DNA of 64,000 nucleotides from Nocardia aurantiaca (GCF_009708175.1 NZ_WMBB01000008.1:62001-126000); one strand, 5' to 3'; shown: positions 25,103 through 35,854, counted from the stretch's first letter. Program-made: numbers and translations. The notes: generated from the letters alone by a model not told the origin.

Positions 25103-25858
25103 TCAGCGCCAGGCGGCCAGCAAACGGTTGGCCTGTTCGGTGAGGGCGCGCTGCAGGAACGGGCCGAAACTGACCCGCGCCACACCGAGTTCGGCGAAGT
25201 AGGCGGGCGAGCCCTGATCGGGAATGCCGATGGCGTTCACCGGCAGCGGCAGTTCCGAGGTGAGCGTGCGCTGCACATCCGGCTCGTGCCGGCCCACCGG
25301 GTACAGCACGTCCGCGCCCGCCTCGGCGGCCAGCCGCATCCGGGTGAGCGCACTCTCCAGCCGCTCCTGCGGGGTGCCGGTGTCCTGGCGCAGGAACACA
25401 TCGGTGCGGGCATTGATCACCACGCGCACGCCGGTGGCGTCCGCGGCGGCACGCAGCTCGGCGACCAGGTCGGCGTGCTCCCGCGGGGTGCGCAGTCGCC
25501 CGCCCTCACTGTGCACGGAATCCTCGAGATTGAAGCCGACGGCGCCGGCCTCGAGCAGGCCCTCGATGATCCGTGAGGGCTTCTCGGCGTAACCGGACTC
25601 CAGGTCGACCGATACCGGGATGTCCACGGTGGCGGTGATCTCCCGGACCCGGCCCAGCACCTCGGCGAAGGTCATGCCCTCCTGATCGGACTTGCCCATG
25701 GAATCGGCCAGAGGATGGCTGCCGATGGTGAGTGCCCCGAAACCGGCGTCCTGCACCAGCTTCGCGGACCAGGAATCCCAGACCGTCGGCAGGATAACGG
25801 GATTGCCGGGCTGGTGGAGGGACAGGAAGGTCGTGGCTTTCTCAGCGAGGCTGGTCAT
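25103..25858 (-). CDS. Isocitrate lyase/PEP mutase superfamily protein
   Basis: A 251-residue TIM-barrel enzyme. The entry sequence VILPTVWDSWSAKLVQDAGF, metal-site residues in PVSVDLESGY and VGFNLEDSVHSEGG, and INARTDVFL match the PEP phosphonomutase/oxaloacetate decarboxylase-like branch. The catalytic KKCGH loop of isocitrate lyases is absent. Reaction unknown; C-C or C-P bond chemistry on a small alpha-keto acid is expected. Its ATG lies inside the end of dhaM (17-nt overlap), so it is probably the fourth gene of the dhaKLM transcript. Confidence 0.82.
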   Translation of the reverse strand: MTSLAEKATTFLSLHQPGNPVILPTVWDSWSAKLVQDAGFGALTIGSHPLADSMGKSDQEGMTFAEVLGRVREITATVDIPVSVDLESGYAEKPSRIIEGLLEAGAVGFNLEDSVHSEGGRLRTPREHADLVAELRAAADATGVRVVINARTDVFLRQDTGTPQERLESALTRMRLAAEAGADVLYPVGRHEPDVQRTLTSELPLPVNAIGIPDQGSPAYFAELGVARVSFGPFLQRALTEQANRLLAAWR

Positions 25859-26588
25859 GATCTCGATTCTCGGCCAGGGAGCGAACTTTCGCGACCGCCA
25901 GGGCGGCATCGGGCCCGGCCGCGCTGACTTCCAGCCGCTGGCCGGGGAGCACGCCGAGGGTGAGCACCCGGGTCAGGCTGTCGCCCGGGACCGGACCGGC
26001 GCCGGTGGTGGCATTGCGCAGGGCCACCACCGCCTCGACCTCGCGCAGGGCCGAGACCAGCGCGGCGGCCGGGCGGGCATGCAGGCCGTGTTCGTTGGTC
26101 ACCTCGATGGTTTCGGTGATCGCCGAATCATCCACCGGCTCCGCGCCTGTGGATGATTGTGGACTGTCAGCGAGACCGGTGTCAGCGGTGTCGCCGAGCT
26201 GAGCTCGCTTGGCGGCCAGGGCGTTCTCGGCTTCCCGCGCGACCGCGGCCAGATCGGCGCCGCCGCTGGCCGCGGCCAGCGCCGATAACAGCCCCTCGAC
26301 CAGCGGTCCCGTGGAAAGCCGAACGGCGATCGGGGATTCGAGCAGGTCCAGCGCGGTCTCGGCGGAGAGCACCGCGCTGCCCAGATCCATCAGAACCAGG
26401 ACGCCATCCCCGGAATCGGCGGCGGTGATCGCATCGGCGACCGCGACGGCGTCCGTTCCCAGTTCGGTATCGGACAGTCCCGCCGCGATGCGGACGGGCA
26501 CGCCCCGATCGGGCAGCAGTCCGAAGGCCAGCGCCACCGCCGCCTCGGCCAGCGCCCGGCTGTGCGAGACCACCACCAGCCCGATCAT
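25842..26588 (-). CDS. dhaM: Dihydroxyacetone kinase phosphotransfer subunit DhaM (EIIA-HPr)
   Basis: A 248-residue fusion. Residues 1-130 are a mannose-type EIIA domain with the phospho-histidine H9 in LVVVSHSRALAEA and the VLVLMDLGSA core. After a linker, residues 160-248 are an HPr domain with its active histidine in NEHGLHARPAAAL. There is no EI domain, so phosphate must come from a separate PTS EI. It rephosphorylates the ADP held by DhaL. The ATG overlaps the dhaL stop (ATGA), and the end overlaps the downstream lyase start. Confidence 0.93.
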   Translation of the reverse strand: MIGLVVVSHSRALAEAAVALAFGLLPDRGVPVRIAAGLSDTELGTDAVAVADAITAADSGDGVLVLMDLGSAVLSAETALDLLESPIAVRLSTGPLVEGLLSALAAASGGADLAAVAREAENALAAKRAQLGDTADTGLADSPQSSTGAEPVDDSAITETIEVTNEHGLHARPAAALVSALREVEAVVALRNATTGAGPVPGDSLTRVLTLGVLPGQRLEVSAAGPDAALAVAKVRSLAENRDHDQPR

Positions 26589-27201
26589 CGCAGTGCCCGT
26601 CTCGCGGACCGGACCAGCAGCGCCGCGCTGGTGGCACCCGGATCCTGGTGTCCCGCACTGCGTTCGCCCAGATACGAGGCACGCCCCTTGCACGCGACCA
26701 GCGGTGTGGTCGCGTCTCGTCCAGCCTCCGCCGCGGCCACCGCGGCATCGAGGGCTTCCGGCGCCGACCCCCCGTCCGCCACCTGTTCGTCGAGCGCGTC
26801 CGCCGCGGGCCCCAGCGCGTCCACCATGGTCTTGTCCCCCGGCTCGGCCTTGCCGCGTGCGATCACCCCGTCCAACCCGGCCCGGAACGCGCGCGCGAAA
26901 TCGGCGATATCCGAACCGCTGTCGATGGCGTCGGAGAAGCGCAGAAAGAAAGTTCCGAACAGCGGGCCGCTGGCGCCGCCGACGGTGCGGATCAACACCA
27001 TGGCGGTTCGCCTGCACACCTCGCCCGGTGTGCCGGGTGCCGAATCATCGAGCGCCGCAACGGCGGCCGCCATACCTCGTTGCATATTGGTCCCGTGATC
27101 GGCATCGCCGATCGCCGCGTCCAGTGCGGTCAGCTCGGCGACGTTCTCGTCCACCAGTGTCGCGAAATCCCGCACCCACGCGCCCGCGTCCACCGCGGAC
27201 A

Positions 27202-27202
<1 letters not shown>
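26585..27202 (-). CDS. dhaL: Dihydroxyacetone kinase ADP-binding subunit DhaL
   Basis: A 205-residue all-helical DhaL/Dak2 protein. The magnesium-ADP aspartates are in AAIGDADHGTNMQRG; VGGASGPLFGTFFLRF and the C-terminal GRASYLGERSAGHQDPGATS are also diagnostic. It transfers phosphate from DhaM to dihydroxyacetone on DhaK. The start ATG shares one base with the dhaK stop (TGATG), and its stop overlaps the dhaM start. Confidence 0.95.
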
Positions 27203-28203
<1,001 letters not shown>

Positions 28204-28283
28204 CGAATCTCCCCTCGGAAGGCCGGTTCGGGACCCTGAGAGTCAGACTCGCACCGTGGGTGCGGCTTTGGTGCGGATTCGAG

Positions 28284-29063
28284 CTATTCGCACCTATGGT
28301 GTGGTTCGGCGGGCTCCTCCAGCGTGCGTGCCAGCTCGATATCGGTCACCAACTGCACCATCAGATCCCGCAATTCACTGTCCGGCAGATGCTCGGCGGC
28401 GAACTCGAACGGTTCGGAGACATCCAGCCCGCCCTGGGCGGCCGCCAGGATCACCCACGGAATCCCCACCTCCGCCACCCCGAGCCGCTCCCGTATCAGA
28501 TCGGTGGTGTCGTCCATCAGCCCGCTGCGGGCGGCCACCGCCGCCGTCATCCGCTCGTCCAACTCGGCCCGGCGCCGCTCCAGCAGCCCCGGATCGGCGC
28601 TCGCCTCCTGCGCCGGAGTGCTGCGCACCGAACCGTCCTCGTATACCTGGAAGCCCTCGTTCACGCAGGTCGTGCCCAGTTTCACTTCGGCCTGCGCCAG
28701 TTGGGGCAGGCTGCGCAGGCAGTCCAGCACCGCATCCAGCGCCGCCACCAGACGGTCACGGATATCGCGGCGGCGCAGCAGCTCCCGATCGGCGTCCTTC
28801 CGCTCGGACAGCACCTGTTCGACCGCGCGGCCGATCTGGAAGGCCAGGGCCGTGGATTCGGGCGCCCAGCCGCCCTGGGGGACGAACTCGCCGGCCTTGG
28901 GAGTGATGGTGTCCAGGAAAGCGTTCACGGCGCCGAGCAGGTCGCGCAGCTGGTCTCGGGACACGGCGGGGTGCCGGAAGGCTCGCAGATACTGTTCGTG
29001 CGCTTCCGCGGGATCGACCTCACCGTCGCTCACCCAGCCGATACTGCCACGCGGCCCGGGCAT
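28284..29063 (-). CDS. Uncharacterised helical protein beside the TerD fusion
   Basis: About 259 residues, soluble, alpha-helical (AFRHPAVSRDQLRDLLGAVN, DIRDRLVAALDAVLDCLRSL, ELDERMTAAVAARSGLMDDT). I do not recognise a family. It contains one conserved-looking GTTCVNEGFQVYEDG segment and an acidic end. The ATG at 29063 follows GGGGA closely; a GTG at 29033 is an alternative. It is divergent from the TerD-TerD gene (about 90 nt gap), so a Ter-linked role is plausible by location only. Confidence 0.6.
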   Translation of the reverse strand: MPGPRGSIGWVSDGEVDPAEAHEQYLRAFRHPAVSRDQLRDLLGAVNAFLDTITPKAGEFVPQGGWAPESTALAFQIGRAVEQVLSERKDADRELLRRRDIRDRLVAALDAVLDCLRSLPQLAQAEVKLGTTCVNEGFQVYEDGSVRSTPAQEASADPGLLERRRAELDERMTAAVAARSGLMDDTTDLIRERLGVAEVGIPWVILAAAQGGLDVSEPFEFAAEHLPDSELRDLMVQLVTDIELARTLEEPAEPHHRCE

Positions 29064-29153
29064 TCCCCGCCACCATTGCCACCATGGCCACGGCCCGTGT
29101 CGCGAGGTTCTCGTAGAGTGACAGCGACAGCACCGACAAGCGAAGGGTCGATC

Positions 29154-30734
29154 TTGTCCGCAGTTTTGGTGAAGGGCCAGAACGGCCCTCTGAGCGTCCA
29201 TGATCTGGTGATCAGCGTGCAGGTGGCCGCACCGGCCGACCTGTCCGCCCTGCTGGTCACCCCGGCCGGCACAGTGCGTTCGGACGCCGATTTCGTGTTC
29301 TTCAACCAGCCATCCGGGCCCGGCGTGACGCTGCGGCCGGGCGCGCCCGGCCAGCCCGCCGTCCTGGCGGTGTCACTGGACGCGATTCCCGCTGACATCG
29401 AACAGCTTCGGGCCGTCATCACCCTCGATGACGCCACGGGCAGTTTCGGGCAGCTCTCCGCGCCGGTCGCCGTCGTCAGCGATACCGCCGGAAACGCGTT
29501 GTACGAGTATCGGATCGAGGGCCTGAGCACCGAATCCATCGTCATCGCACTGGAGTTGTACCGCCGCCAGGGCAGCTGGAAGATCCGCGCCGTCGGACAG
29601 GGCTACGCCGGTGGTTTCGCCGCTCTGGTCACCGATCATGGCGTCCAGGTGAACGAGGAGGCCCCGCAGGCCGCGCCGCCGCCTCCCACGCCGCCACCCG
29701 CGCCCGAGCAATTCGCGCCGGCGCCCGAGCAATTCGCGCCCGCGCCGACCGGATACCCGGCGCCCGCGCCGACCGGATACCCGGCCCCCGCGCCCACCGA
29801 CAGTTTCGCGCCGACCGGATACCCGCCCCCCGCGCCCACCGACAGTTTCGCTCCGACCGGTGGCTATCCACCGCCCCCGAACCAATTCGCGCCCGGCGCG
29901 GGCTACCCGCCGCCCGCACCGGGCCAGGGTTATCCCCAGCCCGCCGAACAGTACCCGCCGACGGGCGGCTACCCGCCGCCCACGCAGTACGCACCCGCCG
30001 GTGGCTACCCGCCGCCGCCCGACGCCGGGTATCAGGCTCCGGGACCGTCGTATCCGCCGCCGCCCTCCTATCAGCAGCCCGTGGGCGGCTATCCGCCGCC
30101 GCCTGGCGCCGGATATGCGCCGCCGGCCCAGGAGGACCGCGACCTGCCCCATGGCCATGCCGTGAGTCTGGTCAAGGGCCAGCGCATCAACCTGCGCAAA
30201 GAGGGCGGCAGCGCACTGAGTCATGTGAAGATGGGCCTGGGCTGGGATCCGGTCAAGCGCGGCGGCATCTTCGGCAACAAGTCCGTCGACGTGGATCTGG
30301 ACGCGTCGGTGGTGCTCTTCGCCGACCACAGCCCCGTCGATGTCGTCTACTACGGCAGCCTCAACTCCAAGGACGGCGCCATCCGTCACCAGGGCGACAA
30401 CCTGACCGGCGAGGGCGAGGGCGACGACGAGGAGATCATGGTCGACCTCTCCCGCATCCCGTCCCAGGTCACCACACTGTTGTTCATCGTGACCTCCTAC
30501 AAGGGCCACACTTTCGAGCAGATCGCCAATGCCTACTGCCGCCTGGTGGACAGCGCCACCAATGCCGAACTCGCGCGCTACACGCTCGCGGGCGGCATGT
30601 CCTTCACCGCCATGGCCATGGCCAAGGTGTACCGCCTTGCCCCGGGCGGGGACTGGAAGCTTCAGGCCATCGGTGAGGGCTTTCAGGCCAAGCACCCGGG
30701 CGAGGCGGTGCCGCAGCTGGCCCGCTTCCTCTGA
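29154..30734 (+). CDS. Double TerD-domain protein with Pro/Tyr-rich linker
   Basis: A 526-residue protein from a TTG start at 29154 (GAAGGG 6 nt before it); SAVLVKGQNGPLS aligns with the usual TerD N-terminus. Domain 1 (residues 1-170) keeps the fold (ADFVFFNQPS, WKIRAVGQGYAGGF) but lacks DLDAS and the GDNLTGEGEGDDE calcium loop. A linker of about 160 residues repeats APAPTGYP and GGYPPPP units. Domain 2 (335-526) is a full TerD with VDVDLDASVVLF and QGDNLTGEGEGDDEEIMVD. It may be an adaptor that carries one calcium-dependent and one calcium-independent surface. Confidence 0.88.
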   Translation: MSAVLVKGQNGPLSVHDLVISVQVAAPADLSALLVTPAGTVRSDADFVFFNQPSGPGVTLRPGAPGQPAVLAVSLDAIPADIEQLRAVITLDDATGSFGQLSAPVAVVSDTAGNALYEYRIEGLSTESIVIALELYRRQGSWKIRAVGQGYAGGFAALVTDHGVQVNEEAPQAAPPPPTPPPAPEQFAPAPEQFAPAPTGYPAPAPTGYPAPAPTDSFAPTGYPPPAPTDSFAPTGGYPPPPNQFAPGAGYPPPAPGQGYPQPAEQYPPTGGYPPPTQYAPAGGYPPPPDAGYQAPGPSYPPPPSYQQPVGGYPPPPGAGYAPPAQEDRDLPHGHAVSLVKGQRINLRKEGGSALSHVKMGLGWDPVKRGGIFGNKSVDVDLDASVVLFADHSPVDVVYYGSLNSKDGAIRHQGDNLTGEGEGDDEEIMVDLSRIPSQVTTLLFIVTSYKGHTFEQIANAYCRLVDSATNAELARYTLAGGMSFTAMAMAKVYRLAPGGDWKLQAIGEGFQAKHPGEAVPQLARFL

Positions 30735-30767
30735 GCCGACTCACGCAAACCCGGGCCGATTCACGAA

Positions 30768-30807
30768 AACCGAAGTCCCCGCGCTGATCAGCACGGGGAC
30801 TTCGGTT
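30768..30807. terminator. Bidirectional terminator between TerD fusion and GT87
   Basis: A 14-bp perfect stem (30768-30781 with 30794-30807, AACCGAAGTCCCCG) and 12-nt loop, between convergent genes. Rightward flank ends GGTTCTCG, leftward flank has TTTCG. Confidence 0.75.
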
Positions 30808-30811
30808 CTCG

Positions 30812-32512
30812 CTAAGGGACGGGCAGCGGCTGCCGAGGCCGTAGGAAGGGCGGCAGCCACGGATCATCCTGCGGATCCGGGGCGTGGTTGAGAACGCCGC
30901 CTCCCGGATCGTCGATGCCGTCGCGGCGGACCGGATCCGCACCGGGACGGTAGATCTGCCGGATCACCAGCACGCACAGCGCGACGACGGCCAGATCGCG
31001 CAGCACCACCGCACTGGTGAACCACTGCTCGGGCAGGCCCTTGTGGTCGGCGCCCAGGTAGTAGAACATGCGCGGCACCCAGACCAGCGCGTCGATCGTC
31101 ATCCACGCCAACAGGATTCGCCGCTGCGGCAGCGCCAGCGCCGCCAGCGGCACCAGCCACAGCGAATACTGCGGGCTCCACACCTTGTTGGTCAGCAGGA
31201 ACGCCGCCACCACCAGGAACGCCAGTTGCGCCAGCCGCGGCCGCCGCGCCGCGGTCAGGCCGATCCAACCGATGCCCGCGCACGCCGCCACGAACAGCAG
31301 CAGCGACACCGCGTTCAGCACGGTCGGCGCCTGCTGCGCGCTCAGCACCCCGTCGAATCCGGTCCAGCCGGTGAACGAGGTGATCACGTTGTAGATCGAA
31401 TCCGGGTCCGCGTGCCGTTCGGTATTGAGGCGGAAGAACTCCCACCAGCCGTTCGGATACAGCGCCGCGATGGGAGCGTTCACGGCCAGCCAGGTGATCG
31501 CCGCCGCCGCGATGGCCCCGCCCGCCGCGCGCAGCGGCCGGATGCCGCCCCACGCCGACTCGTCCGCACCGAACCGCTCGGCGCGGACGCACAGGATCAG
31601 AATGGGCCCCAGCAACAGCAGCGGATACAGTTTCGCCGCCCCGCCCAGGCCCAGCAGCACGCCGGCCAGCACCGGTCGCCGCCGCGCCCAGGCCAGCAGC
31701 CCGCAGGCGGCGAAAGCCGTTGCCAGCGCGTCGAAATTGGTGAAGGCGTGCACCAGCACCAGCGGCGACAGCGCCACCAGCGCGGCATCCCAGACCCGGC
31801 GTCCGGCTTGCAGCGCGGTCGCCCAGATGGTCACCAGCCAGGCCAGCGACAGCCCGATGGCCACCACATCGAAGTAGATGACCACCTCCAGCGCCTTGTG
31901 CCCCGGCAGCGGGGACATCTTCCACGCCTTGGCGACACCCATGGAGACGTACTGGTACAGGCCCGAGAGCACCGGATATTCCATGTACCGGACCTGCGGA
32001 CGGCCGTCGGGGAACTCCACCCATTGCTTCTTGTACGGGAACGCGCCCTCGTTGAGATGCTCGGCGCCGTACAGCGGCACGGTGTCGGAATAGCACATGG
32101 CGGTGTACTGGCGGCCGTTGTTCCAGTCCAGGCCCATGACGCCGTTGGCGTCCGGCCGCTGCTGGATGCAGCCCGCCTTGCCGAACCAGCTGAACGCCAG
32201 GAACAGCACTGCGAACGCCATCAGGACCCGCATGGGCGTCCAGAAGCGCACCCGCCCGATCACCGCGTGGTCGCCGACCGGTCCGCCGATCAGGTCGCAC
32301 AGCTGGGCGGTCAGCGTGTCGGTGCGACTCGGCTTGTCCCGGTCGTCGGCCGAGCGCAGATCGGCCGCCATCGGTTCCGGTGACGCGTAGAGCGTCGGCG
32401 CATCACGCTGTGCACACGGGTCTTCCACTCCTGCTGCCTCCCCCGGCTTCAGCGCGTCACCGGCCGGCGCGCCCGAGGCGGCCGGCCGGTGCACCAGTTC
32501 CTGCTCGATCAC
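30812..32512 (-). CDS. GT87-family membrane glycosyltransferase (Rv0051-like)
   Basis: A 566-residue polytopic membrane protein with a soluble N-terminal region of about 90 residues. It shares CYSDTVPLYG...FPY...MEYPVLSGLYQYV, AKLYPLLLLGPILIL and TNKVWSPQYSLWLVPL with the GT87 at 12876. Expected to transfer a sugar from a polyprenyl-phosphate donor to an envelope acceptor. The GTG at 32512 is 9 nt from the end of ponA1, and order DUF5318-ponA1-GT87 copies Rv0049-Rv0050-Rv0051. A bidirectional hairpin closes the operon. Confidence 0.88.
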   Translation of the reverse strand: MIEQELVHRPAASGAPAGDALKPGEAAGVEDPCAQRDAPTLYASPEPMAADLRSADDRDKPSRTDTLTAQLCDLIGGPVGDHAVIGRVRFWTPMRVLMAFAVLFLAFSWFGKAGCIQQRPDANGVMGLDWNNGRQYTAMCYSDTVPLYGAEHLNEGAFPYKKQWVEFPDGRPQVRYMEYPVLSGLYQYVSMGVAKAWKMSPLPGHKALEVVIYFDVVAIGLSLAWLVTIWATALQAGRRVWDAALVALSPLVLVHAFTNFDALATAFAACGLLAWARRRPVLAGVLLGLGGAAKLYPLLLLGPILILCVRAERFGADESAWGGIRPLRAAGGAIAAAAITWLAVNAPIAALYPNGWWEFFRLNTERHADPDSIYNVITSFTGWTGFDGVLSAQQAPTVLNAVSLLLFVAACAGIGWIGLTAARRPRLAQLAFLVVAAFLLTNKVWSPQYSLWLVPLAALALPQRRILLAWMTIDALVWVPRMFYYLGADHKGLPEQWFTSAVVLRDLAVVALCVLVIRQIYRPGADPVRRDGIDDPGGGVLNHAPDPQDDPWLPPFLRPRQPLPVP

Positions 32513-32521
32513 GGCAGCAGG

Positions 32522-35329
32522 CTACCGAGTCGGCCGTGACCCGTTGCCGTTGCCGTTCCCATTGCCGCCCCCGCCGTTCGGCGCGGTCGTCGGCGTCGAG
32601 CCGTCGGAGGGCGCGACCGGTTGCCCGGACATCGGGCCCTCCTGCGGATTCTGTTGCTGCTGTTGCGGATTCGACTGGCGTTGGTTGTTCGGATTCGGCG
32701 CCAGACCCGGCACCGGGATCGTGAGGCCCGGCAGGATCTCGACCTGGCTCTGCGTGATCACCGGCGGCAACACCTGCTGCTCGGTGGTCGGCGCCGGCGT
32801 GTACGGCGCGGACCAGGACGGCACACCGGCCTGGCCGCCGATGGTGCCCGGCTTCGGGAAGTTCTCGTTGGGCGTGCCCTTGAGGGCGCCGTCCATGGTG
32901 GACTTCCAGATGTCGGCGGGCAGACCCGAACCGTAGATCATGCCGCCACTGGCGTTGCGCAGCTTCTCGCCCTGATCGGTGCCGACCCAGACCGCGGTGG
33001 ACAGCGACGGGGTGTAGCCGACCATCCAAGCGTCACGGTTCTCGCCGGTGTCGCCGAGCTGGTTGGTACCGGTCTTGGTGGCCGAGAGGCGGCCGCCGGA
33101 GAGCTGGTGGCTGCGCGACCACTGGGCGATGGGCTTCATCGCGTCGGTCACGTTGTCCGCCACCGCCGCGGAGACCCGCTGCTCACCCGCGGGCTCGCCG
33201 CGGTCCAGCAGCACGGTGCCGTCGGAGGAGACGACCTTCTGCACGAAGTGCGGCGCGTGGTACATGCCCGAGGCGGCCAGCGTGGCGTACGCGGAGGCCA
33301 TGTCCAGCGGGCGGACCTGGTACTGGCCCAGCACGATGCCGTTGTTGGGGCCGCTGCCGTCCGCTTCGGTCAGCGACTTGCCCACGCCCGGAATGTTTTC
33401 CGGAATGCCCAGCTTGTGTGCCATGTCGGCGATCTTCTGCGGGCCGTTGCCCGTCATGTCCAGCTCCATGCGATAGAAGCTGGTGTTCAGCGACCGCTTC
33501 AGCGCCTCGGCGATGGTGCACATGCCGCACTGCTCGCCCTCGACGTTGGTGATCTTGATGCCGTTCACGGTGACCGGCGAGGAGTCGTACAGCGTCGACA
33601 GCGGCTTGCCCAACTCCAGGTTCTCGGCCAGACCGAACACCTTGAACGAGGAGCCCGGCGGCAGACCCTGATTGGCGTAGTCGAGTCCCTGGCCGTCGGA
33701 ACCGCCGTAGTAGGCGCGCACCGAACCGGTCTTCGGGTCCACCGACACCACCGCGGTGCGCAGCTTGTCCGGTTCGCCGTCCATCACCTTGGTCACCGCG
33801 TCCACGGCCGCCTGCTGCGCCTTGAGATCGATGGTCGTGGTGATCTGCAGGCCCTCGGTGTTCAGATCGTGCTCGGTGATGCCGGCGGCCTCGAGCTCCT
33901 TGAGCACCTGGCTCTTGATCAGGCCCTCCGGACCGGAGTCCAGCGTCTTGTCGTGCTGCGCCTGCACCGCCGGAATCACGGCGGGGTACTGCATGTTGGC
34001 GGCATCGGCGGCCGACAGGTTGCCGCCGTCGGCCATGCCCTGCAGCACGTACTTCCACCGCGCCTGCGCGCCCTGGGGATTCTTCTCCGGATCCAGGTTC
34101 GACGGCTGCTGAATGGTCGCGGCCAGCACCGCGCCCTCGGCCACCGACAGCTCCTGCACCGGTTTGTTGAAGTACGCCTTGGACGCCGCGTCGATGCCGT
34201 AGGCGCCGCGGCCGAAGTAGATGGTGTTCAGGTACGCGGTCAGGATCTGGTCCTTGGACCACTGCTTGGCCATCTTGGCCGAGATCACCAGCTCGCGCAT
34301 CTTACGGGTCAGCGAGTGCTCGTTACCGACCATCGCGTTCTTCACGTACTGCTGGGTGATCGTCGAACCGCCGCCCGCGTCCTGCTTGCCGGTCAGCTGG
34401 CCCAGGAAGGCGCGTCCGAAGCCCTGGATCGAGAAGCCCGGATTGGTATAGAACGAGCGGTCTTCCGCGGCGATGACCGCGTTGCGCACATGCGGCGGAA
34501 TCTGGTCGATCGACACATCGGTCCGGTTGCCTTCCGGCGGAATGACCTTCGCCAGCACCGAACTGCCGTCGCTCATGAAGATGGTGGCCACCTGATTATT
34601 CTTCAGGTCGCCGGGCTGCGGCACGTTCACCGTCGAATACGCGTACAGGAACATCGAACTCGCCAGGCCCAGCACCAGTGCCATGCCGACGTAGACGACG
34701 CGCCGGGCCAGCCGCCAGTACGAGGTCTTGCGGGGCGCGCCCTTGCCGCCGCCACCGCCGGACCCGACACCGGGCCGTCGGGGCGGCGGACCCGACGGGG
34801 TGCCGTTCTGCGCGCGCCGGGCCGTGGGCTGCGCGCCCGACGGCGGGCGGGTGCGGTCCTCGGCGGAGCGCGGCCGGGTGCCGGTGCCCGCGCCGGAGCG
34901 CATCGCGCGATCGTCGACGCGCTGGGTGCGATCGGAGGTGGCCGGGCGCGAGATGTGATTCGGAACCGCCTGTCGCGCTCCGGTATGCACCTTCTCGTTC
35001 GGGCCGGAATTCGCCGGATGAGGGAGTCTGCGTGTCGCGTCCGGATTGCCGGATCGCTGGGGCGGCGGCCCCGGACGCCGCGGCGGCTGACCACCCTGTG
35101 GCGACGGCCCGTGCTGCGGCTGCCCGTTCGGTCCGCGTGGCGGCATGCCGCCGGGACCTGCCACGGGTCCGCGCTGCGGGCCGCCGGGACCCTGTGCGGG
35201 ACGCCCATTGGGCTGACGCGCCCCGGGCGGCGGGCCTGCCGGTCGAGGCGGCGGATAGCCGCCGGGGCCGGATTGCGAACCGCCACGGGGGCGGCCGCCG
35301 TGCGGTCCGTCGTCATAGGGCGATGTCAC
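32522..35329 (-). CDS. ponA1: Bifunctional class A penicillin-binding protein PonA1
   Basis: A 935-residue peptidoglycan synthase. A long Pro/Gly/Arg-rich cytoplasmic tail (about 190 residues) leads to one membrane helix (VYVGMALVLGLASSMFLYAY). The GT51 transglycosylase has its catalytic glutamate in VIAAEDRSFYTNPG and GGGSTITQQYVKN. The transpeptidase has the active serine in SSFKVF, SLNTS, and the KTGTN box. A PPVITQSQ...PAP-rich extracellular tail with QQQQQ follows. The GTG at 35329 is chosen because GGAG lies 9 nt upstream; the longer TTG start overlaps that site. Confidence 0.95.
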   Translation of the reverse strand: MTSPYDDGPHGGRPRGGSQSGPGGYPPPRPAGPPPGARQPNGRPAQGPGGPQRGPVAGPGGMPPRGPNGQPQHGPSPQGGQPPRRPGPPPQRSGNPDATRRLPHPANSGPNEKVHTGARQAVPNHISRPATSDRTQRVDDRAMRSGAGTGTRPRSAEDRTRPPSGAQPTARRAQNGTPSGPPPRRPGVGSGGGGGKGAPRKTSYWRLARRVVYVGMALVLGLASSMFLYAYSTVNVPQPGDLKNNQVATIFMSDGSSVLAKVIPPEGNRTDVSIDQIPPHVRNAVIAAEDRSFYTNPGFSIQGFGRAFLGQLTGKQDAGGGSTITQQYVKNAMVGNEHSLTRKMRELVISAKMAKQWSKDQILTAYLNTIYFGRGAYGIDAASKAYFNKPVQELSVAEGAVLAATIQQPSNLDPEKNPQGAQARWKYVLQGMADGGNLSAADAANMQYPAVIPAVQAQHDKTLDSGPEGLIKSQVLKELEAAGITEHDLNTEGLQITTTIDLKAQQAAVDAVTKVMDGEPDKLRTAVVSVDPKTGSVRAYYGGSDGQGLDYANQGLPPGSSFKVFGLAENLELGKPLSTLYDSSPVTVNGIKITNVEGEQCGMCTIAEALKRSLNTSFYRMELDMTGNGPQKIADMAHKLGIPENIPGVGKSLTEADGSGPNNGIVLGQYQVRPLDMASAYATLAASGMYHAPHFVQKVVSSDGTVLLDRGEPAGEQRVSAAVADNVTDAMKPIAQWSRSHQLSGGRLSATKTGTNQLGDTGENRDAWMVGYTPSLSTAVWVGTDQGEKLRNASGGMIYGSGLPADIWKSTMDGALKGTPNENFPKPGTIGGQAGVPSWSAPYTPAPTTEQQVLPPVITQSQVEILPGLTIPVPGLAPNPNNQRQSNPQQQQQNPQEGPMSGQPVAPSDGSTPTTAPNGGGGNGNGNGNGSRPTR

Positions 35330-35440
35330 AGCCTGGCTCTCCAATAACTAGCTCGATAACGGTCCGGGTGGCTCGATGCGGTCACGCGTGCACCGCGGCG
35401 GGCATGGTCGTGCCCGCTGATCAGTAGTCGACGTGGCCTC

Positions 35441-35854
35441 TCACTCGGCGGCCGTGCGGCGGCCGCCGGTGCGGCGGCGGCCCGTCGGTGCCGGGGACAG
35501 ACCCAGCACATAGGACTGCACCAGATGGTTCCAACTGCAGGTCCGGCATACCTCGACCACATGCACCGAGAACTCTTCCCGAGTCTCGGCCAACCGGACC
35601 AGTTCCTCCGGCGTGCGGGCGGAGCCCGCGACGGGCCCCAGCCCGTCGCCGTAGACCCACGATACGAGAGTCAGTTGCTCTTTCCTGCAGATAGGGCATG
35701 TGACCTCGCTCCCCCGCCCGTGGAACTTCGCCGCACGCAACAGGTACGGATTCGCATCGCACACTTCCGCGACGTCCACCCGCCCCGCGTAGACGTCGGC
35801 CAGCAGGGACCGGCGCCGAAGCGCATAGTCCACTACCTGCCGCTGTATTCGCAC
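35441..35854 (-). CDS. DUF5318 zinc-ribbon-like protein (Rv0049-like)
   Basis: A 137-residue protein from the GTG at 35854 (VRIQRQVVDYALRRRSLL), a start that matches the family. Two CxxC pairs, in VTCPICRKEQL and VEVCRTCSWNH, are likely zinc ligands. A basic C-terminal tail (GRRRTGGRRTAAE) follows. The family is restricted to actinobacteria and always sits next to ponA1; its function is unknown. It opens the DUF5318-ponA1-GT87 set, with 111 nt to ponA1. Confidence 0.85.
   Translation of the reverse strand: MRIQRQVVDYALRRRSLLADVYAGRVDVAEVCDANPYLLRAAKFHGRGSEVTCPICRKEQLTLVSWVYGDGLGPVAGSARTPEELVRLAETREEFSVHVVEVCRTCSWNHLVQSYVLGLSPAPTGRRRTGGRRTAAE

Noticed and set aside
32621..35347. 908-codon frame opposite ponA1
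   Set aside because: Antisense shadow; the PBP motifs on the minus strand are unambiguous.
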